From contig NZ_JADWMY010000001.1 in NCBI RefSeq assembly GCF_015767275.1, forward strand, positions 62,001 to 126,000: a stretch of DNA of 64,000 nt. Reading direction: 5' to 3'. Each line of letters starts with the position of its first letter. Position 1 is the first letter of the stretch. Both the position numbers and the translations under genes were made by a program. Of the stretch, positions 16,573 through 26,863 are shown piece after piece. Source of the stretch: Herbaspirillum sp. AP02 (GTDB lineage: Bacteria; Pseudomonadota; Gammaproteobacteria; Burkholderiales; Burkholderiaceae_D). The notes beneath the pieces were generated by a model. That model was given only the letters and a program-made list of their open reading frames with translations. It ran no database searches and had not been told where the DNA came from.

Positions 16573-17955
16573 ATGAATGCAAGCTCTTCAGGGCAGGGGC
16601 ATACGCTCAAGCCCGTCCTGTCCACCCTGCAGCTCTGGGCCATTGCGGTCGGGCTGGTGATCTCCGGCGAATATTTCGGCTGGAGCTACGGCTGGGCCAG
16701 CGCCGGCACGCTGGGCTTCACGGTGACGGCGCTGTTCATCGCAGCCATGTACGCCACCTTCATCTTCAGCTTCACCGAATTGACCACGTCCATCCCCCAT
16801 GCCGGCGGGCCGTTTGCCTACAGCAAGCGCGCTTTCGGGCCAGTGGGCGGCTATCTGGCGGGCGCGGCCACGCTGATCGAGTTCGTCTTTGCGCCACCGG
16901 CCATCGCGTTGGCTATCGGGGCCTATCTGAATGTGCAGTTTCCCGGGCTCGATCCCAAGCTGGCGGCGCTGGGCGCCTATCTGGTCTTCATGACGCTCAA
17001 TATCGTGGGGGTGCAGATCGCGGCCACCTTCGAGCTGTGCGTGACCCTGCTGGCGATCTTCGAACTGCTGGTCTTCATGGGCGTGGTGGCACCGGGCTTC
17101 TCGATGGCCAACTTCACCAAGGGTGGCTGGTCGGGCAGCGATGGCTTCAGCCTGGCGGCGGTGCCGGGGATGTTTGCGGCGATCCCGTTTGCGATCTGGT
17201 TCTTCCTGGCCATCGAGGGCGTGGCCATGGCCGCCGAGGAAGCCAAGGACCCGCGTCGCTCCATCCCCATCGCCTACATCACCGGCATCCTGACGCTGGT
17301 GGTGCTGGCCATCGGCGTGATGCTCTTCGCCGGTGGCGTGGGTGACTGGACCAAGCTGGCCAACATCAACGACCCGTTGCCGCAGGCCATGAAGCTGATC
17401 GTGGGCGATAACAGCAACTGGCTGCACATGCTGGTGTGGCTGGGCCTGTTTGGGCTGGTGGCGTCCTTCCACGGCATCATCCTGGGCTATTCGCGGCAGA
17501 TCTTCGCCCTGGCCCGGGAGGGTTACCTGCCGACCTATTTCGCCCGTGTCCATCCGCGTTTCAAGACACCGCACCGGGCCATCCTGGCCGGCGGCGTGGT
17601 AGGCATTGCCGCCATCTACAGCGATGAACTGATCAAGATCGGCGGCCAGACCCTGACCGCCAACATCGTCACCATGTCGGTGTTCGGCGCGATCCTGATG
17701 TACATCCTGTCGATGCTCTCGCTGTTCCGTCTGCGCCGCGACGAGGCCGGCCTGGAGCGTCCCTTCCGGGCGCCGCTGTACCCGTACTTCCCGGCCTTCG
17801 CGCTGTTCGGCGCGCTGGTGTGCATGGCCACCATGATCTATTACAACCCGCTGATCTTCGGCATCTTCGTCGGCCTGCTGGCCCTGGGCTATGCCTGGTT
17901 CCTGGCGACGGCACGGCACCGGGCGGAGGGCGCGGCGACGATGGCGAAATCCTGA
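16573..17955 (+). CDS. eat: Ethanolamine permease (APC superfamily)
   Basis: 460-residue inner-membrane transporter with about twelve helices of the APC family. The N-terminus LWAIAVGLVISGEYFGWSYG is the characteristic GxxISGxYFGW block of ethanolamine permeases, and PHAGGPFAYSKRAFGPVGGY and AEEAKDPRRSIPIAYI follow. It imports ethanolamine for the lyase encoded two genes downstream. ATG 16573 has CAGGAGAATCCG before it; an upstream in-frame start at 16471 lies in the FNR box. Ethanolamine enters here without EutH, as in most non-enteric eut loci. Confidence 0.9.
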   Translation: MNASSSGQGHTLKPVLSTLQLWAIAVGLVISGEYFGWSYGWASAGTLGFTVTALFIAAMYATFIFSFTELTTSIPHAGGPFAYSKRAFGPVGGYLAGAATLIEFVFAPPAIALAIGAYLNVQFPGLDPKLAALGAYLVFMTLNIVGVQIAATFELCVTLLAIFELLVFMGVVAPGFSMANFTKGGWSGSDGFSLAAVPGMFAAIPFAIWFFLAIEGVAMAAEEAKDPRRSIPIAYITGILTLVVLAIGVMLFAGGVGDWTKLANINDPLPQAMKLIVGDNSNWLHMLVWLGLFGLVASFHGIILGYSRQIFALAREGYLPTYFARVHPRFKTPHRAILAGGVVGIAAIYSDELIKIGGQTLTANIVTMSVFGAILMYILSMLSLFRLRRDEAGLERPFRAPLYPYFPAFALFGALVCMATMIYYNPLIFGIFVGLLALGYAWFLATARHRAEGAATMAKS

Positions 17956-18004
17956 GCGGCATGATTTTCAATCGATCTACACTTTTTACTTCCTCAAGGC
18001 CATC

Positions 18005-19327
18005 ATGAACAACAAGCACAAACCGACGACCGACTCCCATCCGCCCGCGCTGCAGCGCCGCGGTTTCCTGGGCGGCCTGCTGGCCGCTGCCGCCGGCGGC
18101 ACGCTGGCGACCCTCGCCAGCCCGGCCAGTGCAGCCAGCCGCGCCGAGGTGGCGCTGGACCGCGCCAAATGGGCCATGCGCAATCACGACATGGTGGCGC
18201 AGATGATCGCCGAACACGGCAAGCTGGCGCCGGGCTACCAGTCCACCAAGCGCCCCTACGCGGTCTTCGACTGGGACAACACCAGCATCATGAATGACTG
18301 CGAGGAAGCGCTGCTGATGTACCAGATCAATACGCTGTCCTTCAAGATGAACCCGGCCGAGTTCGCCGCCATCACGCGCCAGAACGTGCCGCCGGGTCCC
18401 TTCAGCAAGGACTTCAAGAATGCCGCCGGCCAGATCGTCGACCTCGACTCCATCTGCGCCGACCTGGATGCCGACTATGCCTTCCTGCATGCCAACTACA
18501 AGGGCATGGCCGGCAGCAAGTCGCTGGAAGAAGTGACCGCCACCACCGAGTTTCAGGACTTCCGTGCCAAGCTGTACTACCTCTATGAAGCGGTCAACGA
18601 CACCCATGGCGTGAACGTCGGTTATCCCTGGGTGATCTATTTCTTCGCCAACATGAGCGTGGCCGAGGTCAGTGCCCTGGCCGAGGCCTCCAACGATGCC
18701 GCCCTGGGCGCGGCGCTCGCCAAGGTCAAGTACACCAGCCCGGCCGACCGTCCCGGCAAGGCCGGGGTGGTGAGCGTGTCGCACTTCCATGGCATCCGCC
18801 TGTGTACCGAGATCGCCACCCTGATGGACAGCCTGCGTCGCAACGGCATCGACGTCTATGTCTGTACCGCTTCGCTGGAGGATGTGGTGGCCGTGTTCGC
18901 GACCCACGCCAAGTACGGTTACCACGTCACGCGGGAAAACGTCATCGGCCTGCGCCTGGAGCGCAATGGCCAGGCCTTCCGCAATGCCTACCTGAAGGAC
19001 TGGCCGCTGACCTGGGGGCCGGGCAAGACGGTGGCCATCAAGCAGGTGCTGGTGGCGCAGAAGGGCTATGGGCCGCTGTTCGTGGCAGGCGACAGCGATG
19101 GCGATTACGATATGCTGCGGGACTTCCCCGAGACCCGCTTCGGGCTCATCGTCAACCGCATGAAGAACGGCAAGATCGGCGAGCTGTCCAAGCTGGCGGC
19201 CGACCAGATCAGCACCGACAAGCCGCGCTTCCTGTTGCAGGGCCGCCAGGAATCGACCGGCAACTGGGTGCCGGCCGAAACCAGCATCAAATACGGCAAG
19301 ACCGCACCGCAACTGCTCACCAGCTGA
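18005..19327 (+). CDS. Exported HAD phosphatase, PchP-like (phosphorylcholine/phosphoethanolamine)
   Basis: 440 residues. A Tat-like leader (LQRRGFLGGLL followed by an Ala-rich h-region ending ASAA) indicates periplasmic export. The HAD motifs are intact: motif I FDWDNTS (Asp 89 and Asp 91), motif II VCTASLEDV, and motif IV FVAGDSDGDYDM. The pattern resembles Pseudomonas phosphorylcholine phosphatase PchP, which also hydrolyses phosphoethanolamine. Sitting between the ethanolamine permease and eutB, it most plausibly frees ethanolamine from phosphoethanolamine outside the membrane (inference from context). ATG 18005 lies 49 bases after the permease; no strong ribosome binding site was seen. 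Confidence 0.8.
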   Translation: MNNKHKPTTDSHPPALQRRGFLGGLLAAAAGGTLATLASPASAASRAEVALDRAKWAMRNHDMVAQMIAEHGKLAPGYQSTKRPYAVFDWDNTSIMNDCEEALLMYQINTLSFKMNPAEFAAITRQNVPPGPFSKDFKNAAGQIVDLDSICADLDADYAFLHANYKGMAGSKSLEEVTATTEFQDFRAKLYYLYEAVNDTHGVNVGYPWVIYFFANMSVAEVSALAEASNDAALGAALAKVKYTSPADRPGKAGVVSVSHFHGIRLCTEIATLMDSLRRNGIDVYVCTASLEDVVAVFATHAKYGYHVTRENVIGLRLERNGQAFRNAYLKDWPLTWGPGKTVAIKQVLVAQKGYGPLFVAGDSDGDYDMLRDFPETRFGLIVNRMKNGKIGELSKLAADQISTDKPRFLLQGRQESTGNWVPAETSIKYGKTAPQLLTS

Positions 19328-19409
19328 GCGGCAGGGTGCCAGACCGGGCCGGTGCCGTCATCCGTGGCGGCCCTGACCCCGGTTCCGGCGATCAAGGAGG
19401 AGCAGCATC

Positions 19410-20816
19410 ATGGCCGAACACCGTTTCCGGCATAGCGCAGGTAGCGCCAGCTACGTGTTTCGCGATCTCAAGGACCTGATGGCCAAGGCCAGTCCGGCGC
19501 GCTCGGGCGACCTGCTGGCCGGGGTGGCGGCGGCCAGCGCCGAAGAACGGGCGATTGCGCAGATGGCGCTGGCCGACCTGCCGCTGAAGCTCTTCCTGGA
19601 AGAGCCCTTGGTCCCCTATGAAGAGGACGAGATCACCCGCCTCATCCTCGACAGTCATGACCGCGCTGCCTTTGCGCCCATCGCCCATCTCACCGTGGGC
19701 GACCTGCGCAACTGGTTGCTGGCCGACGAGACCGACAGCGCCGTGCTGGCGGCGGTGGCACCTGGCATCACCCCGGAGATGGCCGCGGCCGTCAGCAAGA
19801 TCATGCGCAATCAGGACCTGATCCTGGTCGCCAAGAAGTGCAGCGTCGTGACGGCCTTTCGCAATACCCTCGGCCTGCCGGGTCGGCTCTCGACCCGCCT
19901 GCAGCCCAATCATCCGACCGACGACGCCAGCGGCATCGCCGCCAGCATGCTCGATGGCCTGATGTACGGCAACGGCGATGCCGTCATCGGCATCAACCCT
20001 GCCACCGACAACGTGCCGCAGGTGGTCAAGCTGGTCGGCATGATGGCCGACGTCATCGCGCGCTATGACATCCCTACGCAATCCTGCGTGCTGACCCACG
20101 TCACCAACACGATTGCCGCCATCGAGCGCGGTGCGCCGGTGGACCTGGTATTCCAGTCGATTGCCGGCACCGAGGCCGCCAATCGCAGCTTCGGCATCGA
20201 CCTCTCTCTCCTGGGCGAGGCCCGCGAAGCCGCCTTGTCGCTCAAGCGCGGTACCGTGGGCGACAACGTCATGTATTTCGAGACCGGGCAGGGCAGTGCG
20301 CTCTCGGCCAATGCCCATCATGGCATCGACCAGCAGACCTGTGAGGCCCGCGCCTATGCGGTGGCGCGGGCGTTCAAGCCGCTGCTGGTGAACACCGTGG
20401 TCGGCTTCATCGGTCCCGAATATCTCTACGACGGCAAGCAGATCATCCGCGCTGGCCTGGAAGACCACTTCTGCGCCAAGCTGCTGGGCTTGCCCATGGG
20501 CTGCGATGTCTGCTACACCAACCACGCCGAGGCCGACCAGAACGACATGGACGTGCTGCTGACCCTGCTGGGCGTGGCCGGCTGTACCTTCGTGATGGGC
20601 ATCCCCGGCTCGGACGACATCATGCTGAACTACCAGACCACGTCCTTCCACGATGCCCTGTATGCACGTCGGGTGCTGGGTTCGCGCCCTGCGCCCGAGT
20701 TCGAGGCCTGGCTGCACCGGATGCAGATCTTCAACCAGGGCAGCGACGAAGCGGCCTTCCGCCTGCATGCCGACATGGCACCGGGTTTTCGCGATACCTT
20801 GCTGCGGCTGCCATGA
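19410..20816 (+). CDS. eutB: Ethanolamine ammonia-lyase large subunit
   Basis: 468-residue catalytic subunit of adenosylcobalamin-dependent ethanolamine ammonia-lyase, which splits ethanolamine into acetaldehyde and ammonia. The TIM-barrel core is complete, with typical stretches [46 protein letters not shown] and [18 protein letters not shown]. Length fits the family (about 455-470). The ribosome binding site AAGGAGGAGCAGC is very strong. It overlaps eutC by ATGA. No microcompartment shell or reactivase (EutA) gene is nearby, so acetaldehyde is handled elsewhere. Confidence 0.97.
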   Translation: MAEHRFRHSAGSASYVFRDLKDLMAKASPARSGDLLAGVAAASAEERAIAQMALADLPLKLFLEEPLVPYEEDEITRLILDSHDRAAFAPIAHLTVGDLRNWLLADETDSAVLAAVAPGITPEMAAAVSKIMRNQDLILVAKKCSVVTAFRNTLGLPGRLSTRLQPNHPTDDASGIAASMLDGLMYGNGDAVIGINPATDNVPQVVKLVGMMADVIARYDIPTQSCVLTHVTNTIAAIERGAPVDLVFQSIAGTEAANRSFGIDLSLLGEAREAALSLKRGTVGDNVMYFETGQGSALSANAHHGIDQQTCEARAYAVARAFKPLLVNTVVGFIGPEYLYDGKQIIRAGLEDHFCAKLLGLPMGCDVCYTNHAEADQNDMDVLLTLLGVAGCTFVMGIPGSDDIMLNYQTTSFHDALYARRVLGSRPAPEFEAWLHRMQIFNQGSDEAAFRLHADMAPGFRDTLLRLP

Positions 20817-21682
20817 CCATGGACGACCAGCCCATTGCTCCTTCAGGTGCAGAAAACACCAGCCCCGGTGCGGAATCGGTCACGCCAAATCCATGGGAGG
20901 CCTTGCGCCGTTTCACCGCGGCGCGCATCGCCCTGGGGCGCAGCGGCGTCAGTCTGCCGACCGCGCCGCAACTGGCGTTCCAGCTGGCGCATGCACAGGC
21001 GCGGGATGCCGTGCATCTGCCACTGGATGTGGCTGGCTTGACGGCACAGTTGCAGGCGCAGGGCATCTGCGCTGCCGAAGAGGTACTGCAGGTACAGAGC
21101 GCGGCGGCGGATCGCCTGGTCTATCTGCAGCGCCCAGATTTCGGACGCAAGCTCTCGGAGACATCGCGCCAGCAGTTGCTGGCGCGTTTCGGCAGCCAGG
21201 CGCAACGCACCTACGATGTCGGTTTCGTCATCGCCGATGGCCTCTCGGCCCTGGCCATCGTGCGCAATGCCGCGCCTTTCCTGGGCGAGGTGATGCGGCG
21301 CATCGCGCCGCAAGGCTGGACCATGGCACCGCCGGTGATCGTGCAGCAGGGCCGGGTGGCGGTGGCCGACGAGATCGGGGAATTGCTGGGCGTGAAGCTG
21401 GTGGTGATCCTGATCGGCGAGCGCCCGGGCCTCAGTTCGCCCGACAGCATGGGCTTGTATCTCACCTGGATGCCGGCACGCGGACTGACCGATGCCAGCC
21501 GCAACTGCATTTCCAATGTACGCCCGGAAGGTCTGCCCTATCCGGAAGCGGCCTACAAGCTGCACTACCTGATGGCCCAGGCACACCAGCGCAGCCTGTC
21601 GGGCGTGGCCTTGAAGGATGAGACGGCCGGCGAGGGGCCGGCGCTGGAGGTGCGCCGCAATTTCCTGCTGGATGGTGATTAG
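20813..21682 (+). CDS. eutC: Ethanolamine ammonia-lyase small subunit
   Basis: 289 residues, the EutC partner that completes the B12-binding site. Diagnostic stretches are [17 protein letters not shown] at the N-terminus, [24 protein letters not shown] and [20 protein letters not shown], then [14 protein letters not shown]. The start ATG lies in the ATGA overlap with eutB, giving translational coupling; a second ATG six bases later is an alternative. Followed by a terminator at 21707. Confidence 0.96.
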   Translation: MTMDDQPIAPSGAENTSPGAESVTPNPWEALRRFTAARIALGRSGVSLPTAPQLAFQLAHAQARDAVHLPLDVAGLTAQLQAQGICAAEEVLQVQSAAADRLVYLQRPDFGRKLSETSRQQLLARFGSQAQRTYDVGFVIADGLSALAIVRNAAPFLGEVMRRIAPQGWTMAPPVIVQQGRVAVADEIGELLGVKLVVILIGERPGLSSPDSMGLYLTWMPARGLTDASRNCISNVRPEGLPYPEAAYKLHYLMAQAHQRSLSGVALKDETAGEGPALEVRRNFLLDGD

Positions 21683-21706
21683 CATCCAGCGAAGGCGCCA
21701 ATGAGA

Positions 21707-21736
21707 AAGGCCGCGAACTTGCGTTCGCGGCCTTTT
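21707..21736. terminator. Intrinsic terminator after eutC
   Basis: Twelve-bp stem AAGGCCGCGAAC/GTTCGCGGCCTT with a four-base loop and T tail. The complementary strand has a weaker T-rich tail and may also stop the convergent isocitrate dehydrogenase gene. Confidence 0.85.
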
Positions 21737-21758
21737 CATCTTGCTACCGGGAGGGCGA

Positions 21759-23987
21759 TTACAGCGATTCCAGCGCCTTGTTCAGCGTGGCGCTCGGACG
21801 CATCACGGCGAAGGTCTTTTCGCGATCCGGCAGGTAGTAGCCACCGATGTCCACTTCCTTGCCCTGTACCGCATTGAGCTCTTCCACGATCTTCTGCTCG
21901 TTCTCGGTCAGTGCCTTGGCCAGCGGCGCGAACTGCTTGGCCAGCTCGGCGTCGTCCTTCTGCGCGGCCAGTTCCTGGGCCCAGTACATGGCCAGGTAGA
22001 AGTGGCTGCCACGGTTGTCCAGTTCACCGGTCTTGGGCGAGGGCGACTTGTTGTTGTCCAGCAGCTTGCCGGTGGCGGCGTCCAGGGTCTTGGCCAGGAT
22101 CTTGGCGCGGTTGTTGCCGGTCTTGATGCCCACGTCTTCGATCGACACGGCCAGGGCCAGGAATTCACCCAGCGAATCCCAGCGCAGGTGGTTCTCACCG
22201 ACCAGCTGTTGCACGTGCTTGGGGGCCGAGCCACCAGCGCCGGTTTCGAACATGCCGCCGCCGGCCATCAGCGGGACGATCGACAGCATCTTGGCCGAGG
22301 TGCCCAGTTCCATGATGGGGAACAGGTCGGTCAGGTAGTCGCGCAGGATGTTGCCGGTCACCGAGATGGTGTCCTGGCCGCGGATGACGCGCTCCAGGGT
22401 GTAACGCATGGCGCGCACTTGCGACATGATCTGGATGTCGGCGCCGGTCAGGTCGTGATCCTTCAGGTAGGTGTTGACCTTCTTGATCAGTTCGGCTTCG
22501 TGCGGACGGTACGGGTCCAGCCAGAAGACGGCCGGCATGCCCGACAGGCGGGCGCGGGTGACGGCCAGCTTGACCCAGTCACGCACGGCCGGGTCCTTGA
22601 CCTGGCACATGCGCCAGATGTCGCCTTCTTCCACGTTCTGCTCCAGCAGCACCTGGCCATCCAGGGTGACGATGCGGGCCACGCCGGCCTGGGCGATTTC
22701 GAAGGTCTTGTCGTGCGAACCGTATTCCTCGGCCTTCTGGGCCATCAGGCCGACGTTGGGGACGGTACCCATGGTGGTCGGGTCGAAGGCACCGTTGGTC
22801 TTGCAGAAGTTGATCATCTCCTGGTAGATACGGGCGAAGGTCGATTCCGGCAGCAGGGCCTTGGTGTCTTCGGTCTTGCCGGCGGCGTTCCACATCTTGC
22901 CACCCGCGCGGATCATGGCCGGCATGGAAGCATCGACGATCACGTCGTTGGGCGCGTGCAGGTTGGTGATGCCCTTGGCGGAGTCCACCATGGCCAGGCG
23001 CGGACGCTTGGCTTCGTCGGCCTTCAGGTCGGCCAGCACTTCGGCCTTCTTGGCTTCAGGCAGGGTGTTGATCTTTTCGTAGACGCCCGACATGCCGTTG
23101 TTCGGGTTCACGCCGATCTCGGCGAACAGGGCAGCATGCTTGGCGAAAGTGTCCTTGTAGTAGGTACGCACGGCGTGGCCGAAGACGATGGGGTGCGAGA
23201 CCTTCATCATGGTGGCCTTGACGTGGACCGACAGCAGCAGGTCGGTATCGAAGGCATCCTGCATCTGTTCTTCGTAGTAGGCGCACAGGGCCTTCTTGCT
23301 CATGAACATGCTGTCGATGATTTCGCCGGCCTGCAGCGAGACCTTGGACTTCAGGACGATGGTTTCGCCGGACTTGGTGACCAGATCCATCTTGACGTCG
23401 ACAGCCTTGTCCAGGGTCAGGCTCTTTTCACCGGCGTAGAAGTCGCCGCCGTGCATGTGCGCCACGTGGGTACGCGAAGCCATGGACCACTTGGACATCG
23501 AGTGCGGGTGCTTGCGGGCGTAGTTCTTGACCGCGTTGGGTGCGCGACGGTCGGAGTTGCCTTCGCGCAGGACCGGGTTCACGGCGCTGCCGGTGATCTT
23601 GGCGTAGCGCTTTTGCAGGGCCTTCTCTTCGTCGGTGGACGGGTTTTCCGGATAGTCGGGCAGCTTGTAGCCGCGTGCCTGCAGTTCGCGGATGGCCGCT
23701 TGCAGTTGCAGGATGGAGGCGCTGATGTTGGGCAGCTTGATGATGTTGGCGTCCGGGCTTTGGGTCAGTGCGCCCAGCGTGGCCAGGTTGTCGGGGACTT
23801 TCTGCTCATCGGTGAGGTACTCGGGGAATTCAGCCAGGAGACGCGCAGCCACCGAAATATCGCTTTCGACGACGTCGATGCCAGCCGGAGCGGTGAACTT
23901 CTTGACGATGGGCAAGAGCGAATGGGTCGCCAGATAGGGTGCCTCGTCGGTCAGCGTATAGATGATGGTCGGGTTGCCAGTAGTCAC
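21759..23987 (-). CDS. icd: Monomeric NADP-dependent isocitrate dehydrogenase
   Basis: 742 residues, the normal size of the monomeric (IDH-II) enzyme that oxidises isocitrate to 2-oxoglutarate with NADP in the TCA cycle. Recognised by [19 protein letters not shown] at the N-terminus, [13 protein letters not shown] at the isocitrate site, [12 protein letters not shown], and [16 protein letters not shown] near the C-terminus. The start is GTG 23987, chosen because AAGGACATCATC forms a ribosome binding site just upstream and the protein then matches the family N-terminus; a longer frame to 24161 adds 58 low-complexity residues. The long open frame on the opposite strand is a shadow. Confidence 0.95.
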   Translation of the reverse strand: MTTGNPTIIYTLTDEAPYLATHSLLPIVKKFTAPAGIDVVESDISVAARLLAEFPEYLTDEQKVPDNLATLGALTQSPDANIIKLPNISASILQLQAAIRELQARGYKLPDYPENPSTDEEKALQKRYAKITGSAVNPVLREGNSDRRAPNAVKNYARKHPHSMSKWSMASRTHVAHMHGGDFYAGEKSLTLDKAVDVKMDLVTKSGETIVLKSKVSLQAGEIIDSMFMSKKALCAYYEEQMQDAFDTDLLLSVHVKATMMKVSHPIVFGHAVRTYYKDTFAKHAALFAEIGVNPNNGMSGVYEKINTLPEAKKAEVLADLKADEAKRPRLAMVDSAKGITNLHAPNDVIVDASMPAMIRAGGKMWNAAGKTEDTKALLPESTFARIYQEMINFCKTNGAFDPTTMGTVPNVGLMAQKAEEYGSHDKTFEIAQAGVARIVTLDGQVLLEQNVEEGDIWRMCQVKDPAVRDWVKLAVTRARLSGMPAVFWLDPYRPHEAELIKKVNTYLKDHDLTGADIQIMSQVRAMRYTLERVIRGQDTISVTGNILRDYLTDLFPIMELGTSAKMLSIVPLMAGGGMFETGAGGSAPKHVQQLVGENHLRWDSLGEFLALAVSIEDVGIKTGNNRAKILAKTLDAATGKLLDNNKSPSPKTGELDNRGSHFYLAMYWAQELAAQKDDAELAKQFAPLAKALTENEQKIVEELNAVQGKEVDIGGYYLPDREKTFAVMRPSATLNKALESL

Positions 23988-24198
23988 GATGATGTCCTTG
24001 CGTTGGTGTGTTGATGTGCGTTGGTGCGATCCCCGCAGCGCCGGATGGACCGTCCTTGCTCTGTCGGCCTGGACTGGTGCCATCTCCTTGTCGGCTTGCT
24101 GCGTGGAAACTCGTCTCCCGGGGCGGCGTTCGGGCGTCCTGCTACCGGACGGCCGCGGCAAAAAACAGCGGTAGTTTACTCCTAAGCGGGCGGAAATG

Positions 24199-24224
24199 CT
24201 TCAACTCTTATATAAGAGTTGAAG
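24199..24224. promoter_or_regulatory. Perfect 26-bp palindrome
   Basis: Half-site CTTCAACTCTTAT repeated as an exact inverted copy with no spacer. It is AT-rich, contains TATATAAG that could act as a -10 for icd, and lies 212 bases upstream of the icd start and 130 bases upstream of the antitoxin start. No T-run suits it as a terminator for a gene in either direction. The binding factor is unknown. Confidence 0.6.
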
Positions 24225-24303
24225 AAATTTTTGTATTTCCCTGGATTGCTTTCCCGCTTGCGGTGTTCTTCGCCAAACCGGGTTAGTGTCTCAGCCTGAA
24301 CTT

Positions 24304-24333
24304 TTGAATATGTCCGGCAATTTGCCGTACAAT
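24304..24333 (+). promoter_or_regulatory. Toxin-antitoxin promoter with operator in the spacer
   Basis: TTGAAT (24304-24309), 18-bp spacer, TACAAT (24328-24333). The inverted repeat CGGCAA-T-TTGCCG (24315-24327) fills most of the spacer, exactly where a ribbon-helix-helix antitoxin would block RNA polymerase. A GGAGG ribosome binding site follows at 24341. Confidence 0.65.
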
Positions 24334-24353
24334 GACTTCCGGAGGAAAACATC

Positions 24354-24635
24354 ATGCCCGCCGTCTCAACCGCCCGGCTCGAAGCCCGGATCAGTCCTGA
24401 ATTGCAGCAATTGCTCAAGCGTGCCGCCGAGATCGAAGGTCGTACGCTGACCGATTTCGTCGTGAGCGCCGTGCAGGAGGCTGCGCAAAAGACCATCGAG
24501 CAGGCCGATGTGATCCGCCTTTCACTTCAGGACCAGCAGCGTTTCGCGGACGCCTTGCTGGCGCCCCCGTCGCCATCGCCCGCCCTCAAGCGCGCCATGG
24601 CGCGTCATGACAAGCTCCTGCGCACTGAAGAATGA
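24354..24635 (+). CDS. DUF1778 antitoxin, TacA-like
   Basis: 93 residues. N-terminal ribbon-helix-helix (TARLEARISPELQQLLKRAA, then EGRTLTDFVVSAVQEAA) typical of DUF1778 antitoxins, which dimerise, bind their own promoter and hold the partner acetyltransferase through a C-terminal tail. The tail here (from about residue 52) has the usual DVIRLSLQDQQRFADALL that wraps the toxin active site. Strong GGAGG ribosome binding site. Overlaps the toxin by four bases. Confidence 0.9.
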   Translation: MPAVSTARLEARISPELQQLLKRAAEIEGRTLTDFVVSAVQEAAQKTIEQADVIRLSLQDQQRFADALLAPPSPSPALKRAMARHDKLLRTEE

Positions 24636-25126
24636 CGCGCCCGCCGTTCCTGGTGACGGCGCTGGAGACCGGGACGCATGATCGTAGCCGCTTCGACTGC
24701 GGCGTACCTGCACTAAACCGCTACCTGCGGGAGCAGGTCTCGCAGGACATCCGTCGTCGCGTGGCCGCCTGCTTTGTCGCCCTCGATGACAGCCAGCGCA
24801 TCGCCGCCTATTACACCCTGGCCAGTGCCAGCGTGCCGCTGACCGGACTGCCGGATGATCTGCGACGCAAGCTGCCGCGTTATGGCTCCATCCCGGCCAT
24901 CCGCATGGGCCGCCTTGCCGTGGACAGGGAGTTCAAGGGGCGCGGCCTCGGTGGCGCGCTGCTGGTCAATGCCATGCGCCGGGCGGTGGCAGCCGAGATT
25001 CCCGGCGCGGTCATGGTGGTCGAGGCGAAGGACCCGCAGGCAGCCGCTTTTTACCGTCATCACGGGTTCATCGATCTGCGGGATGCACCGCTCACCCTGT
25101 TCCTGCCCCTGTCCAGCCTGCGCTGA
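24632..25126 (+). CDS. GNAT toxin, TacT-like
   Basis: 164 residues. GNAT acetyltransferase of the type that acetylates aminoacyl-tRNA and stops translation. Features are FDCGVPALNRYLREQVSQD at the N-terminus, the acetyl-CoA loop in FKGRGLGGALL, and the catalytic-tyrosine block AAAFYRHHGF near residue 143. The ATGA overlap with the antitoxin gives coupled synthesis. tRNA target not predictable. The pair is complete and looks functional. Confidence 0.9.
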   Translation: MTRPPFLVTALETGTHDRSRFDCGVPALNRYLREQVSQDIRRRVAACFVALDDSQRIAAYYTLASASVPLTGLPDDLRRKLPRYGSIPAIRMGRLAVDREFKGRGLGGALLVNAMRRAVAAEIPGAVMVVEAKDPQAAAFYRHHGFIDLRDAPLTLFLPLSSLR

Positions 25127-25155
25127 ACCTATGGCGCGCCGTTGCTTGCGCGCAT

Positions 25156-25185
25156 AAAAAAAGGGCCGCTTAGCTTCAGCGGCCC
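25156..25185 (-). terminator. Intrinsic terminator of the citrate-type MFS gene
   Basis: Stem GGGCCGCT/AGCGGCCC (25163-25170 and 25178-25185) preceded on the plus strand by seven A, so on the minus strand it ends in seven T. It sits just beyond the stop of the MFS gene. Confidence 0.88.
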
Positions 25186-25213
25186 ATTCCAATAGCTATT
25201 GCAAAAACGCTTA

Positions 25214-26500
25214 TCAGGCCGCAGCCACCTGCTGTGCCGTCTTGTTGCGGTAGAGGATCAGGGTAGCGATCAGGCCGCACACCGCAGCTGCGCTCATCCA
25301 GATGCCTGGCGCTGCCTTGTCGCCGGTGGCCTGGATCAGGCCGGTGGCGATGGCCGGAGTGAAGCCGCCGAAGACTGCGGTGGCCAGGCTGTAGGCCAGC
25401 GAGAAACCTGCGGTACGCACGTCGGCCGGCATCACTTCGGTCAGTGCCACCACCATGGCGCCGTTGTAGCTGGCGTAGAGGAAGGACAGCCACAGTTCGA
25501 CGATCAGCATCTTGCTGAAGGTGGCGTCATGCACCAGCCAGTTCACGGCCGGGTAGGCGGTCAGGATGGTCAGCACGGTAAAGGCCACCAGGATGGGGCG
25601 ACGGCCGATGCGGTCCGACAGCGCGCCCATGATGGGCAGCCAGATGAAGTTGGACAGGCCCACGCAGAAGGTGACGATCAGGCTGGCCTCGGTGGACAGC
25701 TTCAGGACGTTCTTGCCGAAGGTCGGGGTGTAGACCGTGATGAGGTAGAACGACACCGTCGTCATCGACACCAGCATCATGCCGGCAATCACCAGCTTCC
25801 AGTTCTCGATCATGGAGCGGAAGATCTGGCCGGTGCTCGGACGATGCTTGCGGCGCATGAACTCTTCGGTTTCCTGCAGCGAGCGGCGGATCACGAACAG
25901 CACCGGCACGATCAGGCAGCCGATGAAGAAGGGAATGCGCCAGCCCCAGTCGCCGACCTGGGCCGGGGTGAGGGTGGTCGAGAGTGCGTAGCCGATGGCG
26001 GCTGCCACGATGATGGCCACCTGCTGGCTGGCCGACTGCCAGCTCACATAGAAGCCCTTCTTGCCGGGCGTGGCCATTTCAGACAGGTAGACCGACACGC
26101 CGCCCAGTTCCACGCCGGCCGAGAAGCCTTGCAGCAGGCGGCCGACCAGCACCAGCAACGGTGCCAGCGCGCCGATGGTGGCGTAGGAGGGGACGAAGGC
26201 GATCAGCATGGTGCCCAGGGCCATCAGGGCCAGGGTCACGATCAGGCCCTGGCGACGGCCGACGCGGTCGACGTAGGCGCCGAGGATGATGGCGCCCAGC
26301 GGACGCATCAGGAAACCGGCGCCAAAGGTCATGAAGGTCAGCATCAGGGACGCGAACTCGTTGTCGCCCGGGAAGAAGGCCTTGGAGATGTGCGTCGCGT
26401 AGAAACCGAACAGGAAGAAATCGAACATTTCCATGAAATTGCCGCTGGTTACGCGCAGCACCGTGGAAAACTTCGACGGCGAAGAAGTGGATGTCGTCAT
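25214..26500 (-). CDS. MFS symporter, citrate/tricarballylate:H+ type
   Basis: 428-residue inner-membrane transporter with twelve predicted helices. The start [20 protein letters not shown], the loop [17 protein letters not shown] and [12 protein letters not shown] are the motifs of the metabolite:H+ symporter branch. It resembles CitA/TcuC citrate symporters most closely, including the [12 protein letters not shown] segment. The start at 26500 was preferred over a 23-residue upstream extension that is rich in Arg and lacks a ribosome binding site. Terminated at 25156-25185. Substrate probably a tri- or dicarboxylate (family inference). Confidence 0.85.
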   Translation of the reverse strand: MTTSTSSPSKFSTVLRVTSGNFMEMFDFFLFGFYATHISKAFFPGDNEFASLMLTFMTFGAGFLMRPLGAIILGAYVDRVGRRQGLIVTLALMALGTMLIAFVPSYATIGALAPLLVLVGRLLQGFSAGVELGGVSVYLSEMATPGKKGFYVSWQSASQQVAIIVAAAIGYALSTTLTPAQVGDWGWRIPFFIGCLIVPVLFVIRRSLQETEEFMRRKHRPSTGQIFRSMIENWKLVIAGMMLVSMTTVSFYLITVYTPTFGKNVLKLSTEASLIVTFCVGLSNFIWLPIMGALSDRIGRRPILVAFTVLTILTAYPAVNWLVHDATFSKMLIVELWLSFLYASYNGAMVVALTEVMPADVRTAGFSLAYSLATAVFGGFTPAIATGLIQATGDKAAPGIWMSAAAVCGLIATLILYRNKTAQQVAAA

Positions 26501-26863
26501 GATATGTGCCTCGTTATCTGTTGGGCGGACCGTGTTGCTTCCGGTCTTGCGCCTGTCTCGTCCCGCCATGCGGCAGGTTGTGTCAGGATCTTTTTTGTGG
26601 GGACAGCTATTGCGCCGCCGATTCTATGCCCGAAATCCCGGCGATGGACCACGCCCAACCCTGGTGGAAGCAAATATCGGTTTTTTCGATAGCTGGATGA
26701 AAGCTTAGGCAGCCAATCTGGTCAAAAACAGGGCTTTCCGGCGTCATCCTGCACTGCGTCAAGGCAAGCTGGTCATAAATATGGTGCAATGCCGCATCGT
26801 GCTTGTGCGGCACCCCGCAACGGTCTAGCCGCCTCCGATTTCCACCCGTCTCGAAAGGTCTTC
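26501..26863. other. Divergent intergenic region, MFS / ldhA
   Basis: 363 bases. AT-rich patches (CGGTTTTTTCG near 26680, CATAAATATGG near 26775) could hold promoters for ldhA. No FNR, NorR or other palindrome was recognised and no convincing small gene was found. Confidence 0.4.

Larger units (their letters stand above)
23988..24353. other. Divergent intergenic region, icd / toxin-antitoxin
   Basis: 366 bases without a gene. The first 190 bases are GC-rich icd leader with no recognised element. A 26-bp palindrome (24199-24224) and the toxin-antitoxin promoter with its internal operator (24304-24333) occupy the rest. Confidence 0.6.

Noticed and set aside
21741..24014. A 757-codon open frame on the plus strand opposite icd
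   Set aside because: Product is Gly/His/Val-rich shadow text without domains or ribosome binding site; the minus strand encodes a full isocitrate dehydrogenase.
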